Assembly: GCA_963837355.1 (NCBI GenBank)
Contig: CAWIMY010000002.1
Location: 1,144,587 to 1,208,586, forward strand
Reading direction: 5' to 3'
Length of the DNA stretch: 64,000 nucleotides
From: Aureispira sp963837355
GTDB lineage: Bacteria > Bacteroidota > Bacteroidia > Chitinophagales > Saprospiraceae
In this document: one piece after another, positions 27,548 through 37,503 of the stretch
Position numbering within the stretch: position 1 is the first letter of the stretch
Layout: each line of letters opens with the position of its first letter
Translations under genes and position numbers: made by a program
Notes under the pieces: generated by a model
What the model saw: the letters and a program-made list of their open reading frames with translations, nothing else
The model's database searches: none
Told to the model about the DNA's origin: nothing

Positions 27548-27593
27548 AAAAAAAAGGCCCCATTCAAAGTGTTGTTCTTTGAATGGGGCTTTT
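27548..27593. terminator. Bidirectional terminator
   Basis: Arms 27557-27569 (GCCCCATTCAAAG) and 27577-27589 form a perfect 13-bp stem. A-run 27548-27555 gives a T-run for the minus strand, and TTTT follows on the plus strand. It serves both the converging NdpA-like gene and the T9SS cargo gene. Confidence 0.9.
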
Positions 27594-27611
27594 GTAATTA
27601 GTAAACTTCGC

Positions 27612-30578
27612 TTATTGCTTGATGATTTTTTGAACGGCTGTTTGCGTTCCGTCGTGTAAGTGCAGGTAGTAAATGCCTGTTGGAAGAGCGCTTAGGTTGA
27701 GCTGTGTAGTCTGTCCTGTAGAGGGCTGACGGAGTAGCACTTGTCCCAAGTTATTGAGCAGGGTGAGCGTCACTTCTTTGGCATCTCCTTTTACAATAGT
27801 CAAGGAATTAGATGTTGGATTGGGATAAACCTGTAGCTTCATTTCCTTAGCAATCACCTCGGTTAGCTCCAAGAAAATAACGCCATCATTGATCGTGTGC
27901 CTGCTGGTATTGGTAATAATCGGCGCATTAAAATCAAAGTAAATGCCTGCTGAATTTTCTAGAACCGTTCCATTGGGTAAGTTGGGTTGTTGCTGCACTT
28001 CAAACATTACAAAGCCATTGGACAGCGGCTCATTGACGTTGCTGTCAGGCAACATGATGTTGTTAAACGTCCACTCCAAGACTCTAGACCCGTACAAACG
28101 GAACGTATAATCATGGCTAGATGCTCCTGATATGACCGAAAAAATATCAAAATCTGTAGATAGCGTATCTCGAATAACGACAGTGAAGGCGGTGTCAGTT
28201 CCTGTGTTTTGAAAGCGAATGCGGTACTCTAATTTTTGATTGGGTAGGATGTCGTGGGTCGTGCTTACGCCCAAGGGAAAGCCTGTTTTGTCGTTGGGAT
28301 CATAGGAGCCTGTAACCAAGCCGCAATAAATATCAATGACAGGATCAGCATCATCATGCGGCAGTACATTGACCAAATCAGGCATCCAGTTGGCGGCATT
28401 TCCACACAATTCTATGGTGGTAGAAGGTTGGGAATTACCCCAATGTAAGGGGTGCTGATCCACTTCCATACGCCACGTGCGGCCGTCGCCTGCGAAGTTG
28501 AAGGTTTGGCTTTGTCCTGTTAGGAGTTGTACGGAATCTGTTTGCACTAAAACTCCATCAATATACAGTCTTGTTTGGCTCCAACAGCTCATTGCTCCTT
28601 TTACATTGGTGATGGTAAAAGAAATGGTGTCGTTGTTGATACAAGTAGCCTCAATGGTTAGATGCGAGCCATCAAAAGCGGTCGTACAAGGGATACCAAT
28701 CGTGGTGTTAGGAATGGTGTCTAAAGAGCAAGAGTCTATAGGGTATAATTCCGCTTCCATACACAAAGAACTTCCCAAAACTGCATTTTGAGACAAGGTA
28801 CAGTTGAGCCAAAAGTTGATGCATTGATTTGGAAAAAGATCGCCTACATTGACTCTATATTGGTTATTGCCTAGGCTGGTGTAAGTTAGAGAGGCAATAT
28901 CTACTGTAAGCAGCGTATCTAAAACAACAATCACATAGGCACTGTCTAAAATAGTAGTCGCATCATGCCCGTTGCAAGCTCGCACATAAACTGTTTGATT
29001 AGAAAATCCAGGCCGTAGAAAAGGAGCGTTAATAGACACACTAGGGCTAGTGCATTGCTGGGAAGCTTGGTAGCCGATGGGTGGTGTTTGAACAGTGCTA
29101 TCAGGATGTATTACTGTAAAGGTATAAGTAGGAGCACAGGGTTGGTAATTGTTGTTAGGGTTGGTATCTGTACTGATGGTATAAGTGCCAACAGGAAGGG
29201 AGTCTAGTCCCCAATAGCCTCTAGATGTAGTTTGTACAGTTATGTTTCCTGGGTTGATGATAAGTTGTCTGTTGAATAAGTTATTTTCAAGAGGATCTTG
29301 AACACAATTTTGAATTAAGTCTAAGAAAGTCTGTCCAGTAATTTTCTTACCAAAATCAAGAACCTGTATCATTCCAGCACTACTACCTCCTCTATCATTC
29401 AAAGGACTACCTATTATTACTCTCTTTCCATCTTGACTTAGACCAACAGAAGTCCCTAAGTGGTCAGATGAAGCCTCCCCATCTATGTCCTCCTCTTTTT
29501 GAACCCAAACAGTGCCACTCCACTCATATATTCTCACTTGTCCTGTATTAATGCTGTTCCCATCATTAAAAAAGGCACCAATGGCCACAATATTTCCATT
29601 AGCACTTAGACTAATAGCACTACCTGAACGATCCCTTGTTCCTTCTCCATCTATATCCAGCCCCTGTTGGATCCAAGCAGTACCATTCCACTTATACACT
29701 CTTACATGTCCTGAGTTGGAGCCATTCCCATCATTAAGATAAGCACCAATAGCTACTGTATTTCCATCAGCACTTATATTAATGGCATTACCTGACTCAT
29801 CGTTCGCTGCTTCTCCATAAATATCTACTCCCTTTTGAACCCAAATAGTACCATTCCACTCATAAATTTTCACCTGCCCCGCATTAGTGCCGTTAATAGC
29901 ATTACCAGCTGCACCAATGGCCACAATATTTCCATTAGCACTTAGACTAACAGCACTCCCTGAAGCATCACCTCCTGTGTCTCCATCAATGTCTATTCCT
30001 TTTTGAACCCAGGCAGTACCATCCCACTCATATATCCTGACATGCCCTGAGTTGGAGCCATTGCCATCATTTAAACTAGCTCCAACAGCTATAATAGTTC
30101 CACTATTATTGATACTAACTGCCTTGGCTGCTTGATCTCCTGCTGCTTCTCCATAAATGTCTGCCCCTTTTTGAACCCAAGCAGTACCATCCCACTCATA
30201 CACTTTTAGCTGCCCTGCATCCACTCCATTTATATCGTTTTTGGGTGCTCCAATAGCTATAATATTTCCACTCCCATTGATACTGACATATCTACCAGAC
30301 CAATCATCTAACTCTTCTCCAAAAATAGTATTTCCTTTTTGTACCCAATTGTCATTGTGCCATTCATACATTTGCACTCTCCCAATTCCATTATATAAGG
30401 CTCCTCCTACTGCTATGATTTTTCCATCCTGACTGATAGCAGTAGAAAATCCAAATTGCTGGCTTGCCTCACTCCCCAAAATATCACTTCCCATCTGCAC
30501 AAACTGCCCAAAAACAGCCACCTGCCAAAACAAAACAAAACTAAGCGCACTAAGAAATTTGATAAAATAGGCCTTCAT
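27612..30578 (-). CDS. T9SS cargo with seven FG-GAP-like repeats and type A sorting domain
   Basis: The 988-residue product has a signal peptide ending VAVFGQ. Residues about 30-410 contain seven repeats of about 50-55 residues, each with a pattern such as IIAVGASLNDGNGSNSGHV and RIYEW, expected to form a seven-bladed FG-GAP beta-propeller like the integrin alpha head. A Cys-containing Ig-like middle part follows, then DPNDKTGFPLGVSTTHDI to SAGIYFDFNAPIITNTSRH, the DUF11/DUF7619-like domain common before sorting signals. The last 80 residues (LQVYPNPTSNSLTIVKG to LPTGIYYLHLHDG) are the type A sorting domain recognised by the type IX secretion system. The protein should therefore be exported and attached to, or shed from, the surface, perhaps for adhesion or polymer binding. 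Confidence 0.92.
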   Translation of the reverse strand: MKAYFIKFLSALSFVLFWQVAVFGQFVQMGSDILGSEASQQFGFSTAISQDGKIIAVGGALYNGIGRVQMYEWHNDNWVQKGNTIFGEELDDWSGRYVSINGSGNIIAIGAPKNDINGVDAGQLKVYEWDGTAWVQKGADIYGEAAGDQAAKAVSINNSGTIIAVGASLNDGNGSNSGHVRIYEWDGTAWVQKGIDIDGDTGGDASGSAVSLSANGNIVAIGAAGNAINGTNAGQVKIYEWNGTIWVQKGVDIYGEAANDESGNAINISADGNTVAIGAYLNDGNGSNSGHVRVYKWNGTAWIQQGLDIDGEGTRDRSGSAISLSANGNIVAIGAFFNDGNSINTGQVRIYEWSGTVWVQKEEDIDGEASSDHLGTSVGLSQDGKRVIIGSPLNDRGGSSAGMIQVLDFGKKITGQTFLDLIQNCVQDPLENNLFNRQLIINPGNITVQTTSRGYWGLDSLPVGTYTISTDTNPNNNYQPCAPTYTFTVIHPDSTVQTPPIGYQASQQCTSPSVSINAPFLRPGFSNQTVYVRACNGHDATTILDSAYVIVVLDTLLTVDIASLTYTSLGNNQYRVNVGDLFPNQCINFWLNCTLSQNAVLGSSLCMEAELYPIDSCSLDTIPNTTIGIPCTTAFDGSHLTIEATCINNDTISFTITNVKGAMSCWSQTRLYIDGVLVQTDSVQLLTGQSQTFNFAGDGRTWRMEVDQHPLHWGNSQPSTTIELCGNAANWMPDLVNVLPHDDADPVIDIYCGLVTGSYDPNDKTGFPLGVSTTHDILPNQKLEYRIRFQNTGTDTAFTVVIRDTLSTDFDIFSVISGASSHDYTFRLYGSRVLEWTFNNIMLPDSNVNEPLSNGFVMFEVQQQPNLPNGTVLENSAGIYFDFNAPIITNTSRHTINDGVIFLELTEVIAKEMKLQVYPNPTSNSLTIVKGDAKEVTLTLLNNLGQVLLRQPSTGQTTQLNLSALPTGIYYLHLHDGTQTAVQKIIKQ

Positions 30579-30623
30579 GATAAATTATATTTAAGGTTAA
30601 CTTTAAGTAGAACAGGATATACC

Positions 30624-30631
30624 CAAAGGTA
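30624..30631 (-). promoter_or_regulatory. -7 promoter motif for the T9SS cargo gene
   Basis: On the minus strand positions 30631-30624 read TACCTTTG, matching TAnnTTTG, 46 bases before the start at 30578. No properly spaced -33 box was found. Confidence 0.4.
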
Positions 30632-30646
30632 AGGTTTTTGCCAAAG

Positions 30647-30688
30647 AAAAAAAAGGCCATTAGGATTTGTTTCTAATGGCCTTTTTTG
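30647..30688. terminator. Terminator after the ZADH-like gene
   Basis: Arms 30651-30663 (AAAAGGCCATTAG) and 30673-30685 form a 13-bp stem. The minus-strand copy runs into T residues (A-run 30647-30654) and ends transcription of the gene at 30750-31759; the plus strand also has a T-run. Confidence 0.85.
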
Positions 30689-30749
30689 AAAAGAGTTTAT
30701 CGATGCAGGACTGCGTCCCTATTTAATTTCCTACCAAAAACAGCAAATT

Positions 30750-31759
30750 CTAAAACAAAATCACCGTCTTTCCAATCGTCTTACCCGATTCCTGCATAGT
30801 GTGCGCCTTTTTAAGATTCTGTACGGTAAAGCCTTCCAACGTCGTGGTCAACGTACTTTGCAGGGTGCCTTTATCAAAGAGCTCGGCCAAGTGGTTGAGA
30901 ATGTAGTGTTGGCGGGTTAGGTCGCTAGTCGCATACATAGAGCGCGTATACATGAACTCGTAGGAAAAGGTAATGCTTTTCTTTTTTAGGGCATTTAAAT
31001 CCAAGGGGCGACTACTGCCTGTAATGCTTACAAAATGGCCTTGGGGTTTGATCACGTCAACAATAGTATCCCAATAGCCTCCCAAGTCCACGAACTCTAG
31101 GATATAATCCACTTCCGCATAGCCAATATCGGCTAGTTCTTTTTTTAAATGGTAATGATTAACCACATGGTCTGCGCCCATTTTTTGGCACCAAGCGCTC
31201 GATTCTTCTCTAGAAGCGGTTGCAATGACGGTCAAGCCTGTCAATTGTTTCGCCAACTGAATAGCGATAGAACCCACGCCACCGGCGCCCGCCAAAATCA
31301 AGATGCTTTTGCCTTGTCGGCCGCGCCTACTTTGATGCGATCAAAAATCGCTTCGTAAGCTGTTAGGCCAGTGAGGGGAATGGCGGCGGCTTCGGCGATG
31401 CTAAGTTGGTGCGGCTTGCGGCCGACAATGCGCTCATCGACCAACTGATATTCGGCATTGCTGCCGCTGCGAGTAAGGTCTCCTGCATAATAGACCTCGT
31501 CGCCCACTTGAAAGCGCGAGGCTTGGTCGCCCACGGCTTCCACGGTTCCCACAGCATCCCAGCCAATAATTTTTGGCTCCTCCAAGGGGTGGTCTTTAGC
31601 AGCGGTTTGTCTTATTTTAAAATCTACGGGATTGACAGAGTTGGCCGCAACTTTGACCAGTAAATCGTGGCCCTTAGGGGTAGGTTGTTCGGTTTCAAAG
31701 ACGAGGAAACTATCCGCGTGTTCGATGGGCAAGGAGCGTTTAAATCCTATTGCTTTCAT
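30750..31759 (-). CDS. Zinc-binding alcohol dehydrogenase family protein, one frameshift
   Basis: Two overlapping frames encode one medium-chain reductase. The first (31759-31298) has MKAIGFKRSLPIEHADSFLV, NSVNPVDFKIRQTAAKDHPL, IIGWDAVGTVEAVGDQASRF and IPLTGLTAYEAIFDRIK, then stops. The second (31301-30750) has ILAGAGGVGSIAIQLAKQLT and runs to GKTIGKTVILF. The frame breaks in AAGGCAAAAG near 31307; one more G gives DKGKSILILAGAGGVG and a 336-residue protein, the usual length for this YhdH/ZADH-like family. By family it reduces quinones or enones with NADPH. Whether the lost base is a mutation or a base-call error cannot be told here. Confidence 0.85.
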
Positions 31760-32046
31760 AAGGTCTTATTTTAAAGAGTGGTAAAGATAGTGGCCTAAAA
31801 AAGGCTGCGAGCTGTCGAATAAGGAAAGTGAATAGAACAGCTATTTTTTTAACAATAAAAATACAATTGTGCCTTTCTAACAGCGTTATTTCTCTCGAAC
31901 TTCTAGCAGGGCTAAGATTCTTACGAGGGCGTTAAAACAAAAAAATAAAACAAAAAGGTGCATTTAAAAGCGTATCTTAGCCCCGCATCTAGACAAGGGA
32001 TCTGTGGTGCTTTTTCTTCAAAACAAGATCATTCGGATAACTAACT

Positions 32047-33423
32047 ATGGCAAAAGTTCAGAAAATATTTGCTTGTACAGAATGCGGCAGCACGTACTCC
32101 AAGTGGGCAGGGCAATGCAATGCTTGCGAAGCTTGGAACACCATTCAGGAAGAAGTATTGGTGAAAGAAACGCCTAAAGAAGCGGCGAAACAAGCGTGGC
32201 GCAAAGGGTCGAAGAAAGAGAAACCCCGCCCCAAAAAGTTGCAACAAATTTCTACAGGGGCTACCCAGCGCCGCGAAATGCAAGACGGTGAACTCAACCG
32301 CGTATTGGGCGGGGGCTTGGTCGAAGGCTCAATGATTTTGTTGGGCGGTGAGCCAGGTATTGGTAAATCTACCTTGATGCTGCAATTGGCCTTGAGCGTC
32401 GATGGAAAAGTACTGTACATTTCGGGAGAGGAGAGCGAAGAGCAAATTAAAATGCGCGCCAATCGCCTCGGCAAAACGCCCGAACATTGCTACATCATGT
32501 CGGACACGAGCTTGACCAATATTCTCATGCAAGCCCAATTGCTGGAACCCGACGTTTTAGTGATTGATTCTATTCAAACCATCACCTCCGCGCACCTCGA
32601 CTCGGCACCGGGTAGTGTTTCGCAAGTGCGGGAGTGCTCCAGCGAGTTTCAGCGCTACGCCAAAGAGAGCAATGTGCCTGTGTTTATTATTGGACACATT
32701 ACCAAAGATGGCGCGATTGCAGGGCCCAAGGTCTTGGAACACATCGTGGATGTGGTGTTGCAGTTTGAAGGCGACCGCAACTATACGCACCGTATTCTCC
32801 GCACGATCAAAAACCGTTTTGGCTCCACAGCCGAGTTGGGCATTTATGAAATGCACGGCGTAGGCTTGCGCGAGGTGTCTAACCCGTCTGAGTTGCTGCT
32901 GTCGCAAAAAGACGAGGATGTGAGTGGGTCGGCTATTGCCGCGACCTTGGAAGGCATTCGCCCGATGTTGATAGAAACCCAAGCCCTAGTCAGTACCTCC
33001 GTCTACAGTTCTCCTCAGCGCTCCTCGACGGGCTTTGATTTGCGTCGTTTGAGTATGTTATTGGCCGTGTTAGAAAAACGCTGTGGCTTTCAATTTGTAA
33101 GCAACGACATCTTTTTGAATATAGCAGGGGGAATCAAAGTGAGTGATCCCGCGATTGATTTGGCGATTATTAGTGCGCTCATTTCTTCGTTGGAAGACGT
33201 GACCTTGCCGAGCAATATTTGCTTTGCGGGCGAGGTGGGCTTGTCGGGCGAAATTCGTTCGGTGCAGCGCGCAGAGCAACGCGTGCAAGAAGCCAATCGG
33301 TTGGGCTTTGAGCAAATCTACGTGCCGCGCTTTAATATGAAAGGAATTGATCAGAAAAATTATGACGTGGAAATTATTCCCGTTGGAAAGGTCGAAGAAT
33401 TGTACAACATTCTTTTCGCCTAA
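32047..33423 (+). CDS. radA: DNA repair protein RadA
   Basis: RecA-like branch-migration ATPase that acts with RecA in homologous recombination. The 458-residue product has the N-terminal C4 zinc finger (CTECGSTYSKWAGQCNAC), the Walker A motif GEPGIGKST near residue 105, LVIDSIQTI as Walker B, and the RadA-specific motif KNRFG near residue 255. The C-terminal Lon-protease-like domain has SNDIFLNIAGGIKVSDPAID and CFAGEVGLSGEIRSV, without a proteolytic Ser-Lys pair as expected for RadA. Length and order are standard. The MBL gene starts 3 bases after its stop, suggesting an operon. Confidence 0.97.
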   Translation: MAKVQKIFACTECGSTYSKWAGQCNACEAWNTIQEEVLVKETPKEAAKQAWRKGSKKEKPRPKKLQQISTGATQRREMQDGELNRVLGGGLVEGSMILLGGEPGIGKSTLMLQLALSVDGKVLYISGEESEEQIKMRANRLGKTPEHCYIMSDTSLTNILMQAQLLEPDVLVIDSIQTITSAHLDSAPGSVSQVRECSSEFQRYAKESNVPVFIIGHITKDGAIAGPKVLEHIVDVVLQFEGDRNYTHRILRTIKNRFGSTAELGIYEMHGVGLREVSNPSELLLSQKDEDVSGSAIAATLEGIRPMLIETQALVSTSVYSSPQRSSTGFDLRRLSMLLAVLEKRCGFQFVSNDIFLNIAGGIKVSDPAIDLAIISALISSLEDVTLPSNICFAGEVGLSGEIRSVQRAEQRVQEANRLGFEQIYVPRFNMKGIDQKNYDVEIIPVGKVEELYNILFA

Positions 33424-33426
33424 GCT

Positions 33427-34242
33427 ATGAGCGATCCTATACAACGCTTTCGCTGGACATCTTATTTATTGGGTCGCCGTCGTTATCAAATGTCGGTGCA
33501 GGCTTATTTTGTGGATGGGTTGTTGATTGATACAGGGCCTGGTATTTTACAGGCAGAAGTGTTGGCCGATTTATCGCGGTTGCCCATCGAGCAAATTTTT
33601 CTTACCCATCACCACGAAGATCATACGGGAAATTTGGCGGCTTTGACCGCCACCCAGCCTGAGATTCCCATTTACGCGCATCCCAAGTGTGCTGAAATTA
33701 TACAAAATCCACCCGCTGTCTCGTTGGTAGAACGCTTGACGTGGGGCATTCATACCGCAGTACAAGGCATTCAGCCCGTTGGAGACACGTTGTCTACTTT
33801 TAAATACCAATTCACCCCCATTTATACGCCTGGACACGCCATTGACCACTTGGTGTTGCACGAGCCCAACGAAGGTTGGCTGTTCTCAGGCGATATGTAC
33901 GTCCATCCTTATATCGCGTATTTTGTCGCCAACGAATGCATGGCTACGCAAATCGCTTCCTTAAAAAAAATGATTGCCTTAGATTTTGATCGAATGTTGT
34001 GTAGCCACAGCACTGAGCAGCGCAACGGCAAGGCTTTGCTACAGCAAAAACTACAATTCTTCCAGACCTTTAGTGGGCGCGTATTACACTGGCACCAGCA
34101 AGGCTATCCCGCCAAGGACATTATGCGCAAAATGAAGCTCAAAGAGCGTTGGATGGTTCGGCTATTGTCGGGCGGCTGGTTGTCGGCGTTGAATATGGTT
34201 CAATCCGTGGTTCGAGCCGAGCGGCTGGGCTTGTGGGATTAG
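33427..34242 (+). CDS. MBL-fold metallohydrolase
   Basis: The 271-residue product has the metallo-beta-lactamase superfamily signature THHHEDHTGN near residue 60 (the HxHxDH motif appears here as HHHEDH), a likely third ligand in TPGHAIDHLVL, the bridging Asp in FSGDMYVHPY and a final His in MLCSHSTEQRNG. The fold binds one or two metal ions and hydrolyses esters, thioesters or similar; the substrate is not clear. It follows radA by 3 bases, so may be co-expressed. Its end overlaps the convergent exonuclease gene by 4 bases. Confidence 0.88.
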   Translation: MSDPIQRFRWTSYLLGRRRYQMSVQAYFVDGLLIDTGPGILQAEVLADLSRLPIEQIFLTHHHEDHTGNLAALTATQPEIPIYAHPKCAEIIQNPPAVSLVERLTWGIHTAVQGIQPVGDTLSTFKYQFTPIYTPGHAIDHLVLHEPNEGWLFSGDMYVHPYIAYFVANECMATQIASLKKMIALDFDRMLCSHSTEQRNGKALLQQKLQFFQTFSGRVLHWHQQGYPAKDIMRKMKLKERWMVRLLSGGWLSALNMVQSVVRAERLGLWD

Positions 34243-34736
34243 GGCGTAAACTGCTGCAAATACAACTGGGCACAACCTTCGGCATCCGATAAAGCGTGGT
34301 GGTGATCCAATGCAATACCTTTGCGGGCACAGCAATAACTGAGTTTAGCGGGTTTGTAACCCTTGGCGCGATAGATACGGCAGGTACATTTCCAGCGATA
34401 GCCTAGGCTGTAATCGTCGTAATCCAAATGATAATAGGCCATTGTACTGCGCAAAACATTGCGATCAAAAGCCTCATTGTGCGCCACAATCGTTTTGCCC
34501 TCCAAACGCTCAATAATTTCAGGAAATAGATCTCCAAAATCACCGATTTCTGCCGTTTGAGCAGGGCGAATACCGTGTACACGAATCGTTTGCCAACTGT
34601 ATAAGTTTTCAGGTGGCTGAATAAGGGTATAATAGCGGTCTACAATTTTACTATCTTCTACCGTAACAATACCGACCGCACAGGCACTAGAGCGCTGGTG
34701 CGTAGCCGTTTCAAAATCAATGGCAACAAAATTCAT
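34239..34736 (-). CDS. 3'-5' exonuclease, DEDDh family
   Basis: The 165-residue product has the three exonuclease motifs of DnaQ-like enzymes: FVAIDFETATHQRSSACAVG (ExoI, D and E), IVAHNEAFDRNVL (ExoII, D) and HHALSDAEGCAQL (ExoIII, H and D). It removes nucleotides from a 3' end using two metal ions. It is a stand-alone domain, not fused to a polymerase. In this size range such proteins are usually annotated as DNA polymerase III epsilon-like repair or RNA-trimming exonucleases; the exact substrate is not known. Confidence 0.9.
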   Translation of the reverse strand: MNFVAIDFETATHQRSSACAVGIVTVEDSKIVDRYYTLIQPPENLYSWQTIRVHGIRPAQTAEIGDFGDLFPEIIERLEGKTIVAHNEAFDRNVLRSTMAYYHLDYDDYSLGYRWKCTCRIYRAKGYKPAKLSYCCARKGIALDHHHALSDAEGCAQLYLQQFTP

Positions 34737-34923
34737 AGAAAAGTGAATTGATCTTCCCCAAAGAGGAGCAAAAAAAAAATCTCAAACTATGCTTGTTCAA
34801 GCGGGTGTTTCTAGGAATAATCAAGGAGAGACTACAAAGAACGGTAATAGTTGGTAAAGGCACAAATTCAGTCCCAAAAAAGTAAGCAGGATGGCTTAAA
34901 AAACGATTTCAAATAAGGGACTA

Positions 34924-36063
34924 CTATTCCAACGAGAAGGTGCAGTTGGGCAAGGCTTTTTGTAGAAGGGCAATCTCCACGGAAGTGAATTTATAAGGCG
35001 CTTTATGTTTATAAATAAACTCCTCCAAATCCGTCATCTCCAAGAGCCAATTCCAACCAAATAAATCCAAGCGAGAGCCTGACCAATCTTCGGGCAATTC
35101 TCCCAACGTTTTATAAGTAGGATGATGGAGTGGAAAGTCTGGACTCAAATAACTCAAATCCAAATAGCGTAAATGGCGCAGTTGGCCAATAGCAGCAGGA
35201 ACTGCTTTTGCGTGATTCACCACCAAACATTTTAGGGAAACTAGCGCGTCTATATCTTCGGGAATGGCCACGGTAAAAGCATCAATGGTTAAGGTTTCGA
35301 GTTGTGGCAATTGCGTAAAGGTAGAAGGTAACGCTAGGGGAGGATGCTGGCGGCTGCCGCTAAACAAGTGTAAGGTTTGAAGTTGTTCTAACTCATTGAT
35401 CCAAGTGGGCAAACCATCGAGCATGACATCCTGTAAGTTGAGGTGGCGCAAGTGGCGTAAGCTCCGCAAAACGGTCGGAAAAATGTGTAAAACGCGACAA
35501 TCTGATAATTCGACTGCAAATAAATCAAAAATACCCGATAGATTGAGGTGCTCCAAGTTTTTCAGCGCACACATACTTGGGGGCAAGACTTTGATTTCAG
35601 GATTAGAAGATAAATTGAGGGTGTGGAGGTTGTGTAAACAACCAATGTCTTTCGGAATTTCCTTTAAATCATTGTGCGATAAATCCAGTTGTTCTAAAAA
35701 GGTACACTGGAGTAATACCTTAGGAAAAACGTGCAAATACTCCGTTGTGCTGCCGTTGAGGTGGTAACCATTTAGATTCATCTGTTTATGAAAATAGGTA
35801 TCACAAAACTGCTCAATACATTGCTGCTTGACAGCCAATTCTTCCTCTACTAATGGTACTTTGACAGAAGCCTTTTGTATCGACGCAGGAATTTGATGAG
35901 CATCCGCTAGCAGTGCAAAATGCGGCAACTCCAACAAACCCGTGTACAATTCCTCTACTACCTCAGCGTGACAATGGGTACTCTTTGCCAATTCGAAGGC
36001 CAAACTTCGATTGCATTTGTTCGTCGAATAGAAGAGTTCCTGTATCAATTTGCGGTAGTTCAT
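34924..36063 (-). CDS. Cytoplasmic leucine-rich-repeat protein
   Basis: The 379-residue product has no signal peptide. Residues 1-100 are helical. About nine LRRs follow, including LEQLDLSHNDLKEIPKDI, LHTLNLSSNPEIKVLPPS, LEHLNLSG, LRHLNLQDVMLDGLPTWI and LRYLDLSY. The C-terminus has DLEEFIYKHKAPYKFTSVE. LRR arrays of this length make curved protein-binding surfaces; the partner is unknown. Such genes are numerous in Saprospiraceae-like genomes. No enzymatic domain is fused. Confidence 0.85.
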   Translation of the reverse strand: MNYRKLIQELFYSTNKCNRSLAFELAKSTHCHAEVVEELYTGLLELPHFALLADAHQIPASIQKASVKVPLVEEELAVKQQCIEQFCDTYFHKQMNLNGYHLNGSTTEYLHVFPKVLLQCTFLEQLDLSHNDLKEIPKDIGCLHNLHTLNLSSNPEIKVLPPSMCALKNLEHLNLSGIFDLFAVELSDCRVLHIFPTVLRSLRHLRHLNLQDVMLDGLPTWINELEQLQTLHLFSGSRQHPPLALPSTFTQLPQLETLTIDAFTVAIPEDIDALVSLKCLVVNHAKAVPAAIGQLRHLRYLDLSYLSPDFPLHHPTYKTLGELPEDWSGSRLDLFGWNWLLEMTDLEEFIYKHKAPYKFTSVEIALLQKALPNCTFSLE

Positions 36064-36264
36064 TGTAGGCTATTTATAGCAATAGAAGGGGCGAATACAA
36101 CTACATTAGTAAGCCATTGGGATACAATAGGAGTAAACACAACATACATCGCCACTGACATTTTCTTGACAGTTCTATTATGATACAAAAGAATCTGCTG
36201 AAGGTTCAACACGACAGGCAATGAATAGGAAGGAGAGAAAAATAGGGGAGGAGCAGGCGAACAA

Positions 36265-37461
36265 TTAGCCTTGTTGGTTCAAATAATGGGCACAACTGGC
36301 AGCAGTAGAAAAGCAAGCTTGCAACAAAAAACCACCTGTAGGGGCATCCCAGTCCAGCATTTCACCTATTATAAATATAGAAGGCTTTTTTTGAAGCGAA
36401 AAATGAGGCGTAATGGCTGTGGTGGCAATACCACCAACCGTAGAAATGGCCTCTTCTATTGGGCGAAGCCCCTGAATAGGAATAGCTAAAGACTTGATCG
36501 CCAAAACAAATTGCACAGGGTCGAGATAGGTCGTTTTATCGGTATAAAGCTTGGCGAGGGCAAGAGCCGACTTTTGCAATTTTAGACGATGGGCATACTG
36601 TTTGGGTTGGATGGGCGGAGAAAAACAGTTTTTATGTAAATTTTCTATAGAATTAAAAGGCTTTAAGTCCATAAAAAGCTGGGCAGGTTGCTGCTTTTGT
36701 AGCGCTTGGCGCAAGGGCGGAACAACGGGATAAATGGCGTTGCCCTCTAAGCCATATTCAGTAATTAATGCTTCGCCTTTGAGGTGAATATCGCCCGCTT
36801 TGACCGCAATGTTCTTTAGGGGCTGCCCTGCAAAACGCTCCTGAAAGGCCTTTGGCCAAGGCACTTCTACCCCACAATTAGAGGCCTGAAAAGGCTGCGT
36901 GGCAATTCCCAACGCCTCAAAAGGCGCGAGCCAGCGCTGGTTGCTCCCTGTGACCGACCAAGAAGCGCCCCCCAAGGCAAAAATATAATAATCGGCTTCC
37001 ACAATCAACGGGCTGCCTTCTTTTTGTTCGAACAGCAAGCGCTCTTGCGCATCAAACCCCTTCCACGAATGTTGATAATGTACCTGTACGCCTTGCTCCA
37101 AAATCTGATGGCGCAAGGCTTGCAAGACAGCAATGGGCTTGGTGCCCTGCAAAGGAAAAACCCGTCCGCTGCTGCCCACATAAGTAGGAACGCCCAGTGC
37201 TTCCAACCACGCGCGCATGGCACGGCTATCAAATTGCTGCAACGCCGCGCGCAAGGCTGTGTTGGTAGAATAGCGCTGGTAGAGCGCCTCGCCCGTCGCT
37301 TCATTGGTCAAATTAAACCCGCCTTTGCCCGCCACCAAAAACTTGCGTCCCAAGGTTTTGCCTTGCTCATACAGATGCACCTCAAAGCTAGGGCTCAAAC
37401 GAGCCGCCGCCATCATTCCAGCGGAGCCACCACCAATAATTACGATTTTTTTGGGCTGCAT
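36265..37461 (-). CDS. NAD(P)/FAD-dependent oxidoreductase, HI0933/BaiN family
   Basis: The 398-residue product starts KKIVIIGGGSAGMMAAARL, the dinucleotide-binding GxGxxG region. It continues with HLYEQGKTLGRKFLVAGKGG and FNLTNEA, hallmarks of the HI0933/BaiN flavoprotein family, and ends with the FAD-contact segment FIIGEMLDWDAPTGGFLLQA. The insertion with GLEGNAIYPVVPPLR fits the TIGR03862-type branch. The reaction in the cell is not established for most members. It is on the same strand as priA and follows it by 42 bases. Confidence 0.9.
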   Translation of the reverse strand: MQPKKIVIIGGGSAGMMAAARLSPSFEVHLYEQGKTLGRKFLVAGKGGFNLTNEATGEALYQRYSTNTALRAALQQFDSRAMRAWLEALGVPTYVGSSGRVFPLQGTKPIAVLQALRHQILEQGVQVHYQHSWKGFDAQERLLFEQKEGSPLIVEADYYIFALGGASWSVTGSNQRWLAPFEALGIATQPFQASNCGVEVPWPKAFQERFAGQPLKNIAVKAGDIHLKGEALITEYGLEGNAIYPVVPPLRQALQKQQPAQLFMDLKPFNSIENLHKNCFSPPIQPKQYAHRLKLQKSALALAKLYTDKTTYLDPVQFVLAIKSLAIPIQGLRPIEEAISTVGGIATTAITPHFSLQKKPSIFIIGEMLDWDAPTGGFLLQACFSTAASCAHYLNQQG

Positions 37462-37503
37462 GCGTGTGTATTTGTCAACTAGAGGAAAAAGTTGGGAGTT
37501 GTT

